DNA of 64,000 bases from Mixta sp. Marseille-Q2659. Its GTDB lineage: Bacteria; Pseudomonadota; Gammaproteobacteria; Enterobacterales; Enterobacteriaceae. The stretch lies in contig NZ_CALNWY010000007.1 in assembly GCF_940807255.1 (NCBI RefSeq), positions 1 through 64,000 of the forward strand, read 5' to 3'. The notes under the pieces were generated by a model, which ran no database searches, was not told the DNA's origin, and saw nothing but the letters and a program-made list of their open reading frames with translations. Position numbers and translations under genes: made by a program. Below are positions 9,672-18,208 of the stretch, one piece after another. Position 1 is the first letter of the stretch. The number at the start of each line of letters is the position of its first letter.

Positions 9672-10081
9672 GCAGAGCGCATTCAGCCCCCTCCCTGCTC
9701 CAGCACACCAGTCCATCATGCTGATGACTGAACCGCCGTGGTCTTACCCGGTGACCTGCAATCCTGCAGGCATCAACATACCGCAGACAAGACAGGGCAC
9801 AATGCAGGCATTCTGGCCGTGCATCCCACGGTGCGTTATTTCCTGAAAGCTCAGCGAATCATCCCGTTAACTGCGACAGTCATTGACCATCTGTGGCCCA
9901 CATTTTTCTGCCATCCGGCTCCCGTTTCCTGATCGCATTTAGCAGTGTGAAGCTGGCGCCGGGTTATACAAACAGCTGCAGTCTCATCCTGCCGGGCTAA
10001 ATCTGCAGTACACAGGGGAACGGATACCATCAGGTAACATGACCGTCTCAGCATCCGATTGAGATTTTCGTAAGGGGTATA

Positions 10082-10338
10082 GGGGTGAGTTTGGAGATCG
10101 GAAATTATTGTACGTTAAGCCTGTTTTTTGAACAGATCGCGCTATCGCAATAGGGTGTACTCCTGCACTATACGGCATTTAGCCTGTATGTTTGGGTAAT
10201 GAGACAACCTAAATGCGACAGCGTGAGCGCAATAACTTAAATGCGATAGTCAGTGACAATAAATCAATCAGTTACCAATCAGAAACGGTTAAATTATGTT
10301 CTTAACGTACAATAATTTCCGTTTCCCAAACCGACCCC
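10082..10338. mobile_element. 257-bp Tn3-type miniature inverted-repeat element (TIME/MITE)
   Basis: Two 38-bp inverted repeats, both beginning GGGGT and ending in GGAAATTATTGTACGTTAAG, face each other at 10082-10119 and 10301-10338. The length, the GGGG start and the ACGTTAAG end are those of Tn3-family terminal repeats. The element is flanked by a perfect 5-bp target duplication, GTATA (10077-10081 and 10339-10343), the Tn3-family duplication size. It holds no gene. The interior has repeats of TAAATGCGA(C/T)AG at 10210 and 10238 and an inverted GCATTTAG, perhaps a remnant resolution site. A related Tn3-family transposase would have to move it in trans. Confidence 0.9.
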
Positions 10339-10358
10339 GTATAGAGCTTTACTGAAAA

Positions 10359-10602
10359 ATTGACTGTGGCATGTTATCACCCATGAAATAGTGAACAGAC
10401 CAGGGAATACCCCGTTAAACCCGCATGCCGTAGTCAATATCTGCGTATCAAGACCCGAAATCACATATTACAGTCAATATTGTTCGATCCGGGCAGACAT
10501 GATAGAGAATAAATATTGACTGCGGTATGCGTGATGCATATCACAGTCAATGGAATGTCCTTAGCGGCATACGGCAGTCATGATATGCATATCGCAGTCA
10601 AT
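10359..10602. repeat. RepFIB-type iterons downstream of repA (seven copies)
   Basis: Seven copies of an iteron close to ATTGACTGYGGTATGC, or its reverse complement, lie between the miniature element and the end of repA. They are at about 10359 (+), 10423 (-), 10464 (-), 10515 (+), 10536 (-), 10567 (-) and 10587 (-); the last overlaps the repA stop codon. RepFIB plasmids carry initiator-binding repeats on both sides of repA, those downstream serving copy control. Orientation is mixed. Confidence 0.88.
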
Positions 10603-11608
10603 TTTCTGGCTTCATCGCTGAGAGGGCTTCAGCCAGTTTAAGAGGATCGATGCCCGCAGCCTCCAGCGCCTTAATGACTTCGTCATAATTTTGCTCTGGC
10701 GCCTTCTCTTCTTCCTCATTGCGCGGAACCTTCACAGGGCCACTGATGAGTTTGGGGTTGCGATAATGCACGCTGAAATAGGTGGCTCGGCCACGTTTAA
10801 ACTCGGTGTAATCCAGATAACCAATATCCCGCAGCTGCTCCATCGCCTTACGCACCGTGTGGTTCTGCGTATAGACATTTGAGGTGAGATTCAGCCGGTC
10901 ACGCATCCGTTTCATGGAAATAGGTGCAGGATTCTGGGGAAGACTTTCGATGTAGGTATAAAGCGCCTGGGCTGATTCCTTGCGCTGCAGGGCGTCAATT
11001 GCTTTCAGCCGCAGCAGTACCCTTCTGTCCATGTGGTAAAGCTCAAACAGCTTAGGTTCAGCCTTGATCTCAACGATATCCTCGTTGATGTCATAATAGG
11101 CTGACTGCACCAGATGGGTGGTCCATCCTTTGGTCTCGCTCTGGAACTTCAGCGTAACCGAGGCGAGTTTAAACAGGGAATTACTGATGCGATCGCGCAT
11201 TTTTTTGTTTGAACGACGGGAGTCAAATCCGCACATCTTAACGAATTCGACGAACGACAGTTCCAGGGTGTCACTTTTTACCCCATACTCCGACATGGAG
11301 CGAATTATCCCCAGCCAGACTTTAAAATCCGTGTCCATATCAAGACGCGAACCGGTGATCTTAACGTCAGTGTACCCTTCGCTTTTGGCAATGGACAGCT
11401 GTACAAGCTCCTCAGTCGCGTCTGTAACGTTTTTCCGGTTCGCCTTGCTCTTCCCTGTTGATTTCAGAGTTGGGACGAAGAGACCAAGTCTCATGAGCGC
11501 TACTGGCTGCACGGTACTGGTGCTGTTGACATCCAGCTTAACAACTTCGCCGGTTGTCTTATCAACTTCCTGAAGGTTCAGAAGTAAGCTGTTATTTTCG
11601 CTCGTCAT
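10598..11608 (-). CDS. repA: RepFIB-family replication initiator RepA
   Basis: A 336-residue initiator of the RepFIB/Rep_3 family. The core resembles F-plasmid RepFIB RepA: TVQPVALMRLGLFVPTLKS, the first winged helix around KMCGFDSRRSNKKMRDRIS, HLVQSAYYDI, and the second winged helix ESAQALYTYIESLPQNPAPI. I chose the ATG at 11608 because GAGG lies 8 bases upstream; a TTG at 11620 is less likely. Iterons flank the gene and a DnaA box lies just before it. It binds the iterons to start replication and should repress its own promoter. Confidence 0.93.
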   Translation of the reverse strand: MTSENNSLLLNLQEVDKTTGEVVKLDVNSTSTVQPVALMRLGLFVPTLKSTGKSKANRKNVTDATEELVQLSIAKSEGYTDVKITGSRLDMDTDFKVWLGIIRSMSEYGVKSDTLELSFVEFVKMCGFDSRRSNKKMRDRISNSLFKLASVTLKFQSETKGWTTHLVQSAYYDINEDIVEIKAEPKLFELYHMDRRVLLRLKAIDALQRKESAQALYTYIESLPQNPAPISMKRMRDRLNLTSNVYTQNHTVRKAMEQLRDIGYLDYTEFKRGRATYFSVHYRNPKLISGPVKVPRNEEEEKAPEQNYDEVIKALEAAGIDPLKLAEALSAMKPEN

Positions 11609-11623
11609 CTTGATCCTCAACGG

Positions 11624-11632
11624 TTATCCACA
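11624..11632 (+). promoter_or_regulatory. DnaA box
   Basis: A perfect consensus TTATCCACA sits 16 bp upstream of the repA start, between repA and the upstream iterons, as expected at an iteron-type origin that recruits host DnaA. Confidence 0.8.
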
Positions 11633-11647
11633 AAAGGATGTAGTAAT

Positions 11648-12211
11648 ACGTATCGCAGTCAACGGATATACATACCTCAGTAAATACCGTTGCATATCAC
11701 AGTATTAGATTATGCATATAACAGTCAACATTTTACATTCCGCAGTCGATCCAGACAGACGTTAAAGCCAGTTACAGCGCATGCTGGAGCGATCCGGGGA
11801 TCTCTTTTGGATCTCACTATGATCTCCTTGGGATCAATTATTGGATCGAGACCATGAATAACCCAGATACAAGGCCGGAAGCGCCACACCAGATATCCAG
11901 AACCCTGGCCTGATTTTCCTGAATACTCGCTGGAAGATTGAGATCTACAGGTACAACATGAAACATTGACTGCGGTATGCTGAGTCGTCTTTCCTGTTTC
12001 TCGATACAGATCCAGTAAGTATCATGCCACAGTCAATATATTACATATCGTAGTCAATTTCATTATAACTGGCTGATCCCGAGCCATCTTAAGCAACCCG
12101 ACGTACGTGCAATCTGTGAATTCTGTGATTTTCCGCTTCCTCGCCGCTTTCTCACTGCGTGAGATCGCTTACTGCGGCGAGCGGCAGTGATTAATATTGA
12201 CTGCGGTATGT
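11648..12211. repeat. Origin-side iterons upstream of repA (about eight copies)
   Basis: Copies of the same iteron occur at about 11648 (-), 11692 (-, degenerate), 11714 (-), 11735 (-, degenerate), 11965 (+), 12024 (-), 12043 (-) and 12196 (+). The four nearest repA form a cluster; the others reach to within 50 bp of the sopA-like operator. Together with the DnaA box and the GATC cluster this marks the replication origin. The small open frames here overlap iterons and are not credible genes. Confidence 0.85.
11791..11847. other. Cluster of Dam (GATC) sites in the origin
   Basis: Six GATC sites fall within about 57 bp (starting near 11791, 11799, 11810, 11821, 11832 and 11844), several roughly one helical turn apart. 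Such clusters occur at Dam/SeqA-controlled origins. Position between the two iteron groups suggests part of the origin's control or melting region; that role is inferred. Confidence 0.6.
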
Positions 12212-12258
12212 ACTCTTTTGTAATCCCCGGTGTTCTTAGCATTACCCTATGCGGTTCA

Positions 12259-12336
12259 CTTTGCACTTTTTCGTGCACTTTGCGATTTTATTGTTGCTTT
12301 GCAATAAATTCCAAGATTTAATAAAATAATGCAAAG
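12259..12336 (+). promoter_or_regulatory. SopA-type operator/promoter of the partition operon
   Basis: The hexamer CTTTGC occurs at 12259, 12278 and 12297, spaced 19 and 19 bp, and inverted (GCAAAG) at 12331. F SopA represses its own operon by binding CTTTGC repeats, so this is the matching autoregulatory operator. The sopA-like start follows 22 bp after the last copy, with AAAGGA as ribosome binding site. Confidence 0.75.
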
Positions 12337-12358
12337 TGATGATTAAAGGATATTCAGT

Positions 12359-13525
12359 ATGGGACTCATGGATACACTCAACCAGTGCATAAGTGCTGGT
12401 CATGAAATGACGAAAGCAATCGCCATTGCGCAGTTTAATGATGACAGTCCGGAAGCCCGGAAGATAACCCGGCGCTGGAGGATTGGTGAAGCAGCAGATT
12501 TAGTTGGCGTGTCATCTCAGGCTATCAGGGACGCCGAGAAAGCTGGCCGGCTGCCTCACCCTGATATGGAAACCCGTGGGAGAGTTGAGCAACGCGTTGG
12601 TTATACCATTGAGCAAATCAATCACATGCGGGATATATTTGGTACACGGCTGCGCCGTGCTGAAGATGCATTTCCGCCGGTGATTGGCGTTGCAGCTCAC
12701 AAAGGTGGTGTTTACAAAACCTCAGTATCCGTTCACCTGGCTCAGGATCTTGCTCTGAAAGGACTCCGTGTTCTGCTTGTTGAAGGCAATGACCCACAGG
12801 GAACTGCTTCTATGTATCACGGATGGGTGCCCGATCTTCATATTCATGCTGAGGACACTCTCCTGCCCTTTTATCTTGGGGAAAAGGATGACGCCAGCTA
12901 CGCTATAAAGCCCACCTGCTGGCCTGGCCTTGATATCATCCCGTCCTGTCTGGCACTGCACCGCATTGAAACCGAGCTGATGGGGAAATTTGACGAAGGC
13001 AAATTACCTGCTGACCCGCACCTGATGCTCCGTCTGGCCATTGAAACTGTCGCTCATGATTATGACGTGATAGTTATCGACAGCGCACCCAACCTTGGTA
13101 TCGGTACGATAAATGTTGTATGCGCTGCTGATGTACTGATTGTCCCTACTCCGGCAGAGCTGTTCGACTACACCTCCGCACTGCAGTTTTTCGATATGCT
13201 TCGTGACCTGCTTAAGAACGTGGATCTTAAAGGCTTCGAGCCAGATGTCCGTATTCTGCTTACCAAATACAGTAATAATAACGGCTCGCAGTCCCCGTGG
13301 ATGGAAGAACAAATTCGGGATGCCTGGGGAAGCATGGTCCTTAAAAATGTTGTGCGCGAAACAGATGAAGTCGGTAAAGGTCAGATCCGTATGAGAACCG
13401 TTTTTGAACAGGCTATTGATCAACGTTCTTCAACCGGTGCCTGGCGTAATGCTCTCTCTATCTGGGAGCCTGTTTGCAATGAGATTTTTGATCGTCTGAT
13501 TAAACCACGCTGGGAGATTAGATAA
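12359..13525 (+). CDS. sopA: Partition ATPase ParA/SopA
   Basis: A 388-residue type Ia ParA with an N-terminal helix-turn-helix (about residues 41-63, [20 protein letters not shown]) for operator binding and a deviant Walker A motif (about 113-122, HKGGVYKTS). A Walker A' segment ([13 protein letters not shown]) is also present. It should pattern on the nucleoid and pull SopB-sopC complexes, and repress its own promoter through the CTTTGC repeats. It ends on the first base of the sopB start (TAATG overlap), so the pair is translationally coupled. Confidence 0.92.
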   Translation: MGLMDTLNQCISAGHEMTKAIAIAQFNDDSPEARKITRRWRIGEAADLVGVSSQAIRDAEKAGRLPHPDMETRGRVEQRVGYTIEQINHMRDIFGTRLRRAEDAFPPVIGVAAHKGGVYKTSVSVHLAQDLALKGLRVLLVEGNDPQGTASMYHGWVPDLHIHAEDTLLPFYLGEKDDASYAIKPTCWPGLDIIPSCLALHRIETELMGKFDEGKLPADPHLMLRLAIETVAHDYDVIVIDSAPNLGIGTINVVCAADVLIVPTPAELFDYTSALQFFDMLRDLLKNVDLKGFEPDVRILLTKYSNNNGSQSPWMEEQIRDAWGSMVLKNVVRETDEVGKGQIRMRTVFEQAIDQRSSTGAWRNALSIWEPVCNEIFDRLIKPRWEIR

Positions 13526-14496
13526 TGAAGCGTGCTCCTGTCATTCCAAGACATACCACACATACTCAATCGACTGAAGATACTTCATCACCGGCGCCGG
13601 CCGCGCCGATGGTGGATTCATTAATTGCGCGCGTAGGTGCCATGGCTCGCGGTAATGCCATCTCTCTTCCGGTATGTGGCCGTGAAGTAAAATTTACCCT
13701 TGAAGTGCTCCGGGGAGACACTGTTGAGAGCACTTCACGCGTATGGTCAGGAAATGAGCGCGATCAGGAACTGCTTACCGAAGATTCTCTGGATGATCTT
13801 ATCCCATCTTTTTTACTGACCGGTCAGCAGACTCCAGCTTTTGGCCGGCGTGTTTCTGATGTCATAGAAATTGCAGACGGCAGCCGTCGCCGTAAAGCCG
13901 CAATCCTGACGGAAAGTGATTATCGCATTCTGGTTGGTGAACTGGACGATGAGCAGATGGCAGCATTGTCCCGACTGGGTAACGATTATCGGCCGACGAG
14001 TGCTTATGAACGTGGTCTGCGTTATACAAGCAGACTGCAGAATGAGTTTGCTGGAAATATTTCTGCGCTTGCCGATGCGGAAAACATCTCTCGTAAGATC
14101 ATTACCCGCTGTATTAATACGGCCAAACTGCCTAAATCCGTTGTTGCCCTGTTTGCACATCCTGGAGAACTGTCTGCCCGGTCAGGTGAAGCCCTTCAGA
14201 AGGCTTTTGCAGATAAAGAAGAATTACTGAAGCAGCAGGCTGAGACTCTCCACGATCAGAAGAAAGCGGGACTAATCTTCGAAGCTGAAGAGGTCATTAG
14301 TCTTTTAACATCCGTACTGAAACAATCTCCCGCATCAAGAGTTAATCTGAGCTCACGTCATCAGTTTGCTCCAGGGGCAACAGCATTGTACAAGGGCGAT
14401 AAAATGGTGCTTAACCTGGATAGGTCCCGCATTCCTGCGGAGTGTATAGAGAAAATAGAAGCCATTCTTAAGGAGCTTGAAAAACCGGGAGTATGA
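13525..14496 (+). CDS. sopB: Partition centromere-binding protein ParB/SopB
   Basis: A 323-residue SopB-type protein. The arginine-finger region is in the N-terminal third. The nucleotide-binding ParB core includes [14 protein letters not shown] and [15 protein letters not shown]. The helix-turn-helix [20 protein letters not shown] follows, then a C-terminal dimer domain. It binds the 43-bp sopC repeats that start about 90 bp downstream. A hairpin (CAGGCCAG / CTGGCCTG, 14550-14574) lies between gene and array. Confidence 0.92.
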   Translation: MKRAPVIPRHTTHTQSTEDTSSPAPAAPMVDSLIARVGAMARGNAISLPVCGREVKFTLEVLRGDTVESTSRVWSGNERDQELLTEDSLDDLIPSFLLTGQQTPAFGRRVSDVIEIADGSRRRKAAILTESDYRILVGELDDEQMAALSRLGNDYRPTSAYERGLRYTSRLQNEFAGNISALADAENISRKIITRCINTAKLPKSVVALFAHPGELSARSGEALQKAFADKEELLKQQAETLHDQKKAGLIFEAEEVISLLTSVLKQSPASRVNLSSRHQFAPGATALYKGDKMVLNLDRSRIPAECIEKIEAILKELEKPGV

Positions 14497-14585
14497 AGCG
14501 GTCACGCTTTAGTCTACGATTATCTCCCTTTACTTCATTTCCTTTTTCACAGGCCAGAAAACCCTACTGGCCTGAAGATTCTCTC

Positions 14586-14950
14586 TGGCACCACGGTCCC
14601 ACCTGCATTGTCGGTCAGCATATCTGCCTGGGACCACGGTCCCACCTGTATCGCCGGTCAGGCTATCTGCCTGGGACCGTGGTCCCACCTGTATCGTCGG
14701 TCAGATTATCTGCCTGGGACCGTGGCCCCACCTGTCTCGTCGGTCAGATTATCTGCCTGGGACCGCGGTCCCACCTGCATCGTCGGTCAGATTATCTGCC
14801 TGGCACCACGGTCCCACCTGTATCGTCGGTCAGGTTATCTGCCTGGGACCGCGGTCCCACCTGCATTGTCGGTCAGCATATCTGCCTGGGACCACGGTCC
14901 CACCTGTATCGCCGGTCAGGCTATCTGCCTGGGACCGTGGTCCCACCTGG
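14586..14950. repeat. sopC: sopC-like centromere: eight 43-bp repeats plus a partial ninth
   Basis: Eight contiguous 43-bp units begin at 14586 and every 43 bp after, followed by the first 21 bases of a ninth at 14930. Each carries the palindrome TGGGACCRYGGTCCCA, with some copies altered (TGGCACC.., GGCCCC). F sopC has twelve 43-bp repeats with the same inverted repeat bound by SopB. Units 1, 2, 7 and 8 are nearly the same pair repeated, which suggests segmental duplication. Frames open across the array in all phases are artefacts of the 43-bp period. Confidence 0.93.
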
Positions 14951-15095
14951 TCGTCACAGGATCGTTTTTAAATTTGCTGACGCTGGCAGTCACATCACAC
15001 AGAATGATATTTGTCATGGTTCCCCCCTGAGACAAGTCATCTGTATGCTCGGTAAAGTAACCTCTGGCGGCAAGTCCCGTCTGTCATTTCGACGG

Positions 15096-16365
15096 TCAGA
15101 AACGGGCAACCGACAGCTCCTTCCAGCGGGTGGTATATGCCGGTGACAGCATCTCCCGTTTCATCTGCCAATCCGGCGCAATACCCCGTCCGGCAAACCA
15201 GACTTTCCCGAGTCCGGAATGATTAATGCCGTCGAGCACATTCATCAGTGCATCGCTGTGCGGCCGTGGCTGCACGTCATCGAACAGATTCAGCTGCACG
15301 ATGCCGTTCGGACTGAAATCATTGAGCATTATCCCCGCTTTTGCGTAGCGGTGGCCATCGAGCCAGATCCTGTCCAGAGACCTGACCGCTGCCGCGATAA
15401 TGTCCCGGGTGTCACGGGTAGGGGGGCAGTTTTTCCGTGGCCACGTTACCGTAATTCGGCTCATTAACCGCAAAAGGGGAGTTCTTGATGAAGGTGCTGA
15501 TATGCCGGCAGTTTTGTCGCTCACCGCGCAACTTTTCCGCCGCGCGCTCGGCATACTAGCAGACGGCCTGGCGCATTTCTTCGTAGGTGGTGATCCGCTG
15601 CCCGAAGCTGCGACTGCAGACAATCTGCTGTTTCGGCCGCGGCACTTCCTCCAGTGAAATGCAACTCTCGCCGTTCAGCTCACGTACCGTGCGCTCAAGC
15701 ACTACATTGAAGTTTTTCCGGATAAATGTGGGGTTCGTCAGCGACAGCTGCAGGGCGGTGGTGATCCCCATTACGTGCAGCTTTTTCGATATCCGGTTCC
15801 CCAGGCCCCAGATTTCTTCCACCGGCTCCAGGCTGAGTAATTTTGCCGTCCTGCGTGCATTATCGGGCGAAAGCGCCAGCACCCCCCTGAATTGTGGCCA
15901 TTCCTTTGACGCCCACTGCGCGGATTTAGCCAGTGTTTTTGTGGCGCCGAAGCCGACACCGATCGTCAGTCCGGTTCCACTGAGAACGTGCCCACGCAGC
16001 TGCCTGCCAAGATCCTCCTGATCCATACAGTGGCCAATTCCCCGGGCATCCAGGAAACATTCGTCAATTGAGTACTGTTCGACGCGGGGTGACAGCTCTT
16101 CCAGGAGGGCAACCACGCGGTTAATCAGGCTCGCGTAGAGCTCGTAGTTGCTGGAAAAAACGTACAATTTTTCAGGAGACTGCGCCTCTTTGAGCTGGAA
16201 CCAGGGGAGTCCCATCTTTATACCCAGCCGTTTGGCTTCAACACTCCGGGCAATAACGCAGCCATCGTTGTTACTGAGAACGACGACAGGTTTGCCGCGC
16301 AAATCCGGCCTGAAAACCTTCTCGCAACTTGCGTAGAAGGAGTTGACGTCTGCCTGGGCGAACAT
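15096..16365 (-). pseudogene. umuC: umuC/impB-type DNA polymerase V subunit, broken twice
   Basis: The N-terminal 269 codons encode a Y-family polymerase: FAQADVNSFYASCEKVFRPD with the first catalytic Asp, and SIDECFLD with the second acidic pair. A TAG (15556-15558) then replaces the Gln expected after MRQAVC. Further on, the frame shifts in a run of C residues near 15425; the C-terminal part continues in another frame (DIIAAAVRSLD to the end). Both lesions remove the C-terminal part, so the gene cannot make a normal polymerase. It overlaps the umuD stop by ATGA. Confidence 0.88.
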
Positions 16366-16748
16366 CAGTCTGCCCTCCGGGTTTTATGAATGAAGGCTGT
16401 CACCACGCCGAAAATTTGCAGCGTTTCCGGATCCGGATACAGGGGGGGGAAGTCCGGGTTTATCGCCTGCAGGGCTGACCGCGGCGTCAGAAGCAGGCGT
16501 TTTACGGTGAATTCACCCTCAATTTCCGTGATAACAATATCCCCGTGCCGCGGCTGCTCTGCTTTATCCACGACCATCAGATCGCCGGATTAGAGGCCAA
16601 TATCAGTCATTGAGTTGCCAATCGCCCTGACAAAATAGGTGGAGTGGCGCCGGTGAATGCAGTACTCATTCAGATCCAGTTCAGACTCAGTGTAGTCCGC
16701 AGCCGGTGACGGAAAACCCGCAGGGCATCGCTCTGTGAACAAAGGCAT
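16365..16748 (-). pseudogene. umuD: umuD/impA-type SOS mutagenesis gene with an in-frame stop
   Basis: From the ATG at 16748 the frame reads MPLFTERCPAGFPSPAADY, with the Cys-Gly-type cleavage region replaced by Ala-Gly as in plasmid homologues, and continues to the catalytic Ser in GNSMTDIGL. The next codon is TAA, after which SGDLMVVDK and the Lys-containing EFTVKRLLL follow in frame. One nonsense change therefore destroys the protease-like domain. The downstream partner umuC is also broken. Confidence 0.85.
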
Positions 16749-16879
16749 TTTTACTATGCTGGCTTCTGATACTGCAGGAATGAACTTTATCGTTTTTTAT
16801 CTCGCTTAAAAATGTATATATATGAGTCTCCCACCATGATCGGGGAAGACCCTTGTATGTACAGTGGAAAGGAGGGTGT

Positions 16880-17053
16880 ATGACATGCTTACTATCATTG
16901 AGCCCCGACACGCTGCTGCTGGGCCGGCCGATCTATACAGAACGCATTCCTGCAGGTTTTCTATCTCCTGCTGCTGGATATGAAAAGCAGGATCTGAACC
17001 TGCATGAATATTGCGTCAGACATCCCTCTGTAACCTATTTTCTGCGTGTGGAA
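16880..17053 (+). pseudogene. Second umuD-like gene, truncated by IS903
   Basis: Starting at the ATG at 16880, with GGAGG 7 bases upstream, the frame reads MTCLLSLSPDTLLLGRPIYT then ERIPAGFLSPAAGY and LNLHEYCVRHPSVTYFLRVEG. This parallels the neighbouring umuD (LFTERCPAGFPSPAADY, LDLNEYCIHRRHSTYFVRAIG). It stops at the IS903 junction, just before the catalytic Ser would appear. It is divergent from the umuDC operon. Nothing matching its missing part is found beyond the IS, so material was deleted there. Confidence 0.75.
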
Positions 17054-18109
17054 GGCTTTGTTGAATAAATCGAACTTTTGCTGAGTTGAAGGATCAGATC
17101 ACGCATCCTCCCGACAACACAGACCATTCCGTGGCAAAGCAAAAGTTCAGAATCACCAACTGGTCCACCTACAACGAAGCTCTCATCAACCGTGGCTCCC
17201 TCACTTTCTGGCTGGATGATGAGGCGATTCAGGCCTGGTATGAGTCGGCAACGCCTTCATCACGAGGAAGGCCCCAGCGCTATTCTGATCTCGCCATCAC
17301 CACCGTTCTGGTGATTAAACGCGTATTCCGGCTGACCCTGCGGGCTGCGCAGGGTTTTATTGATTCCATTTTTGCCCTGATGAACGTTCCGTTGCGCTGC
17401 CCGGATTACACCAGTGTCAGTAAGCGGGCAAAGTCGGTTAATGTCAGTTTCAAAACGTCCACCCGGGGTGAAATCGCACACCTGGTGATTGATTCCACCG
17501 GGCTGAAGGTCTTTGGTGAAGGCGAATGGAAAGTCAGAAAGCACGGCAAAGAGCGCCGTCGTATCTGGCGAAAGTTGCATCTTGCTGTTGACAGCAACAC
17601 ACATGAAGTTGTCTGTGCAGACCTGTCGCTGAATAACGTCACGGACTCAGAAGCCTTCCCGGGCCTTATCCGGCAGACTCACAGAAAAATCAGGGCAGCC
17701 GCGGCAGACGGGGCTTACGATACCCGGCTCTGTCACGATGAACTGCGCCGCAAAAAAATCAGCGCGCTTATTCCTCCCCGAAAAGGAGCAGGTTACTGGC
17801 CCGGTGAGTACGCAGACCGCAACCGTGCCGTTGCTAATCAGCGGCTGAGCGGAAGCAATGCACGGTGGAAATGGACAACGGAATATAACCGTCGCTCGAT
17901 AGCGGAAACGGCAATGTACAGAATGAAGCAGTTGTTGGGAGATTCACTGACGCTGCGTGACTACGATGGTCAGGTAGCGGAAGCTATGGTCATGGTGCGT
18001 GCGTTGAACAGGATGACAAAGGCTGGGATGCCAGAAAGCGTGCGTATTGCCTGAAAATCCAGCCAGCTACAGGGTCGTTCGCAAGAAATCTTATTTATTC
18101 AACAAAGCC
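17054..18109 (+). mobile_element. IS903-type insertion sequence, complete copy 2
   Basis: A 1056-bp element with the same ends as the 7.5 kb copy, in the opposite orientation. The flanks CGTGTGGAA and CTTCAAGTC do not form a 9-bp duplication. The sequence on either side belongs to different genes, which points to an IS-mediated deletion or recombination. Confidence 0.93.
17131..18054 (+). CDS. IS903-type transposase
   Basis: The 307-residue DDE transposase starts at a GTG (VAKQKFRITNW). The frame extends upstream to a TTG. It is nearly identical to the copy at 7.5 kb; a visible difference is Glu for Lys in the N-terminal NEALIN. Confidence 0.92.
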   Translation: MAKQKFRITNWSTYNEALINRGSLTFWLDDEAIQAWYESATPSSRGRPQRYSDLAITTVLVIKRVFRLTLRAAQGFIDSIFALMNVPLRCPDYTSVSKRAKSVNVSFKTSTRGEIAHLVIDSTGLKVFGEGEWKVRKHGKERRRIWRKLHLAVDSNTHEVVCADLSLNNVTDSEAFPGLIRQTHRKIRAAAADGAYDTRLCHDELRRKKISALIPPRKGAGYWPGEYADRNRAVANQRLSGSNARWKWTTEYNRRSIAETAMYRMKQLLGDSLTLRDYDGQVAEAMVMVRALNRMTKAGMPESVRIA

Positions 18110-18111
18110 CT

Positions 18112-18177
18112 TCAAGTCTTAAGATAGTCAGCGTCCAAGCATTGGTAGATCTAATAGAAAAGGGAATCATTAAATAA
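18112..18177 (+). pseudogene. C-terminal gene remnant after IS903
   Basis: A 21-codon open tail (SSLKIVSVQALVDLIEKGII, then Lys and TAA) runs out of the IS end and is followed by a terminator hairpin, as the end of a real gene would be. It is not the missing part of the truncated umuD-like gene. The family is not recognisable from so few residues. Confidence 0.35.
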
Positions 18178-18196
18178 GGCCATAGCGGCCTTATTT
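18172..18196. terminator. Bidirectional intrinsic terminator
   Basis: A perfect 10-bp stem, AAATAAGGCC / GGCCTTATTT, with loop ATAGC lies between the remnant on the plus strand and the P-loop gene on the minus strand. A/T-rich flanks on both sides suggest it serves both convergent transcripts. Confidence 0.75.
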
Positions 18197-18208
18197 AACT
18201 TATATCCT

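Noticed and set aside
9738..10054. Small frames between integrase and the miniature element
   Set aside because: They overlap on both strands, lack ribosome binding sites and have no recognisable domain.
12063..12278. 71-residue frame upstream of sopA
   Set aside because: It overlaps an iteron and the first CTTTGC operator and has no ribosome binding site or family resemblance.
14586..14950. CRISPR array
   Set aside because: The 43-bp units are directly contiguous with no unique spacers and contain the SopB-type palindrome; no cas genes are present.
14493..15146. Long open frames with repeating protein sequence over the sopC region
   Set aside because: They are produced by the 43-bp repeats, which stay open in several phases; there is no independent start signal and the DNA palindromes explain the conservation.
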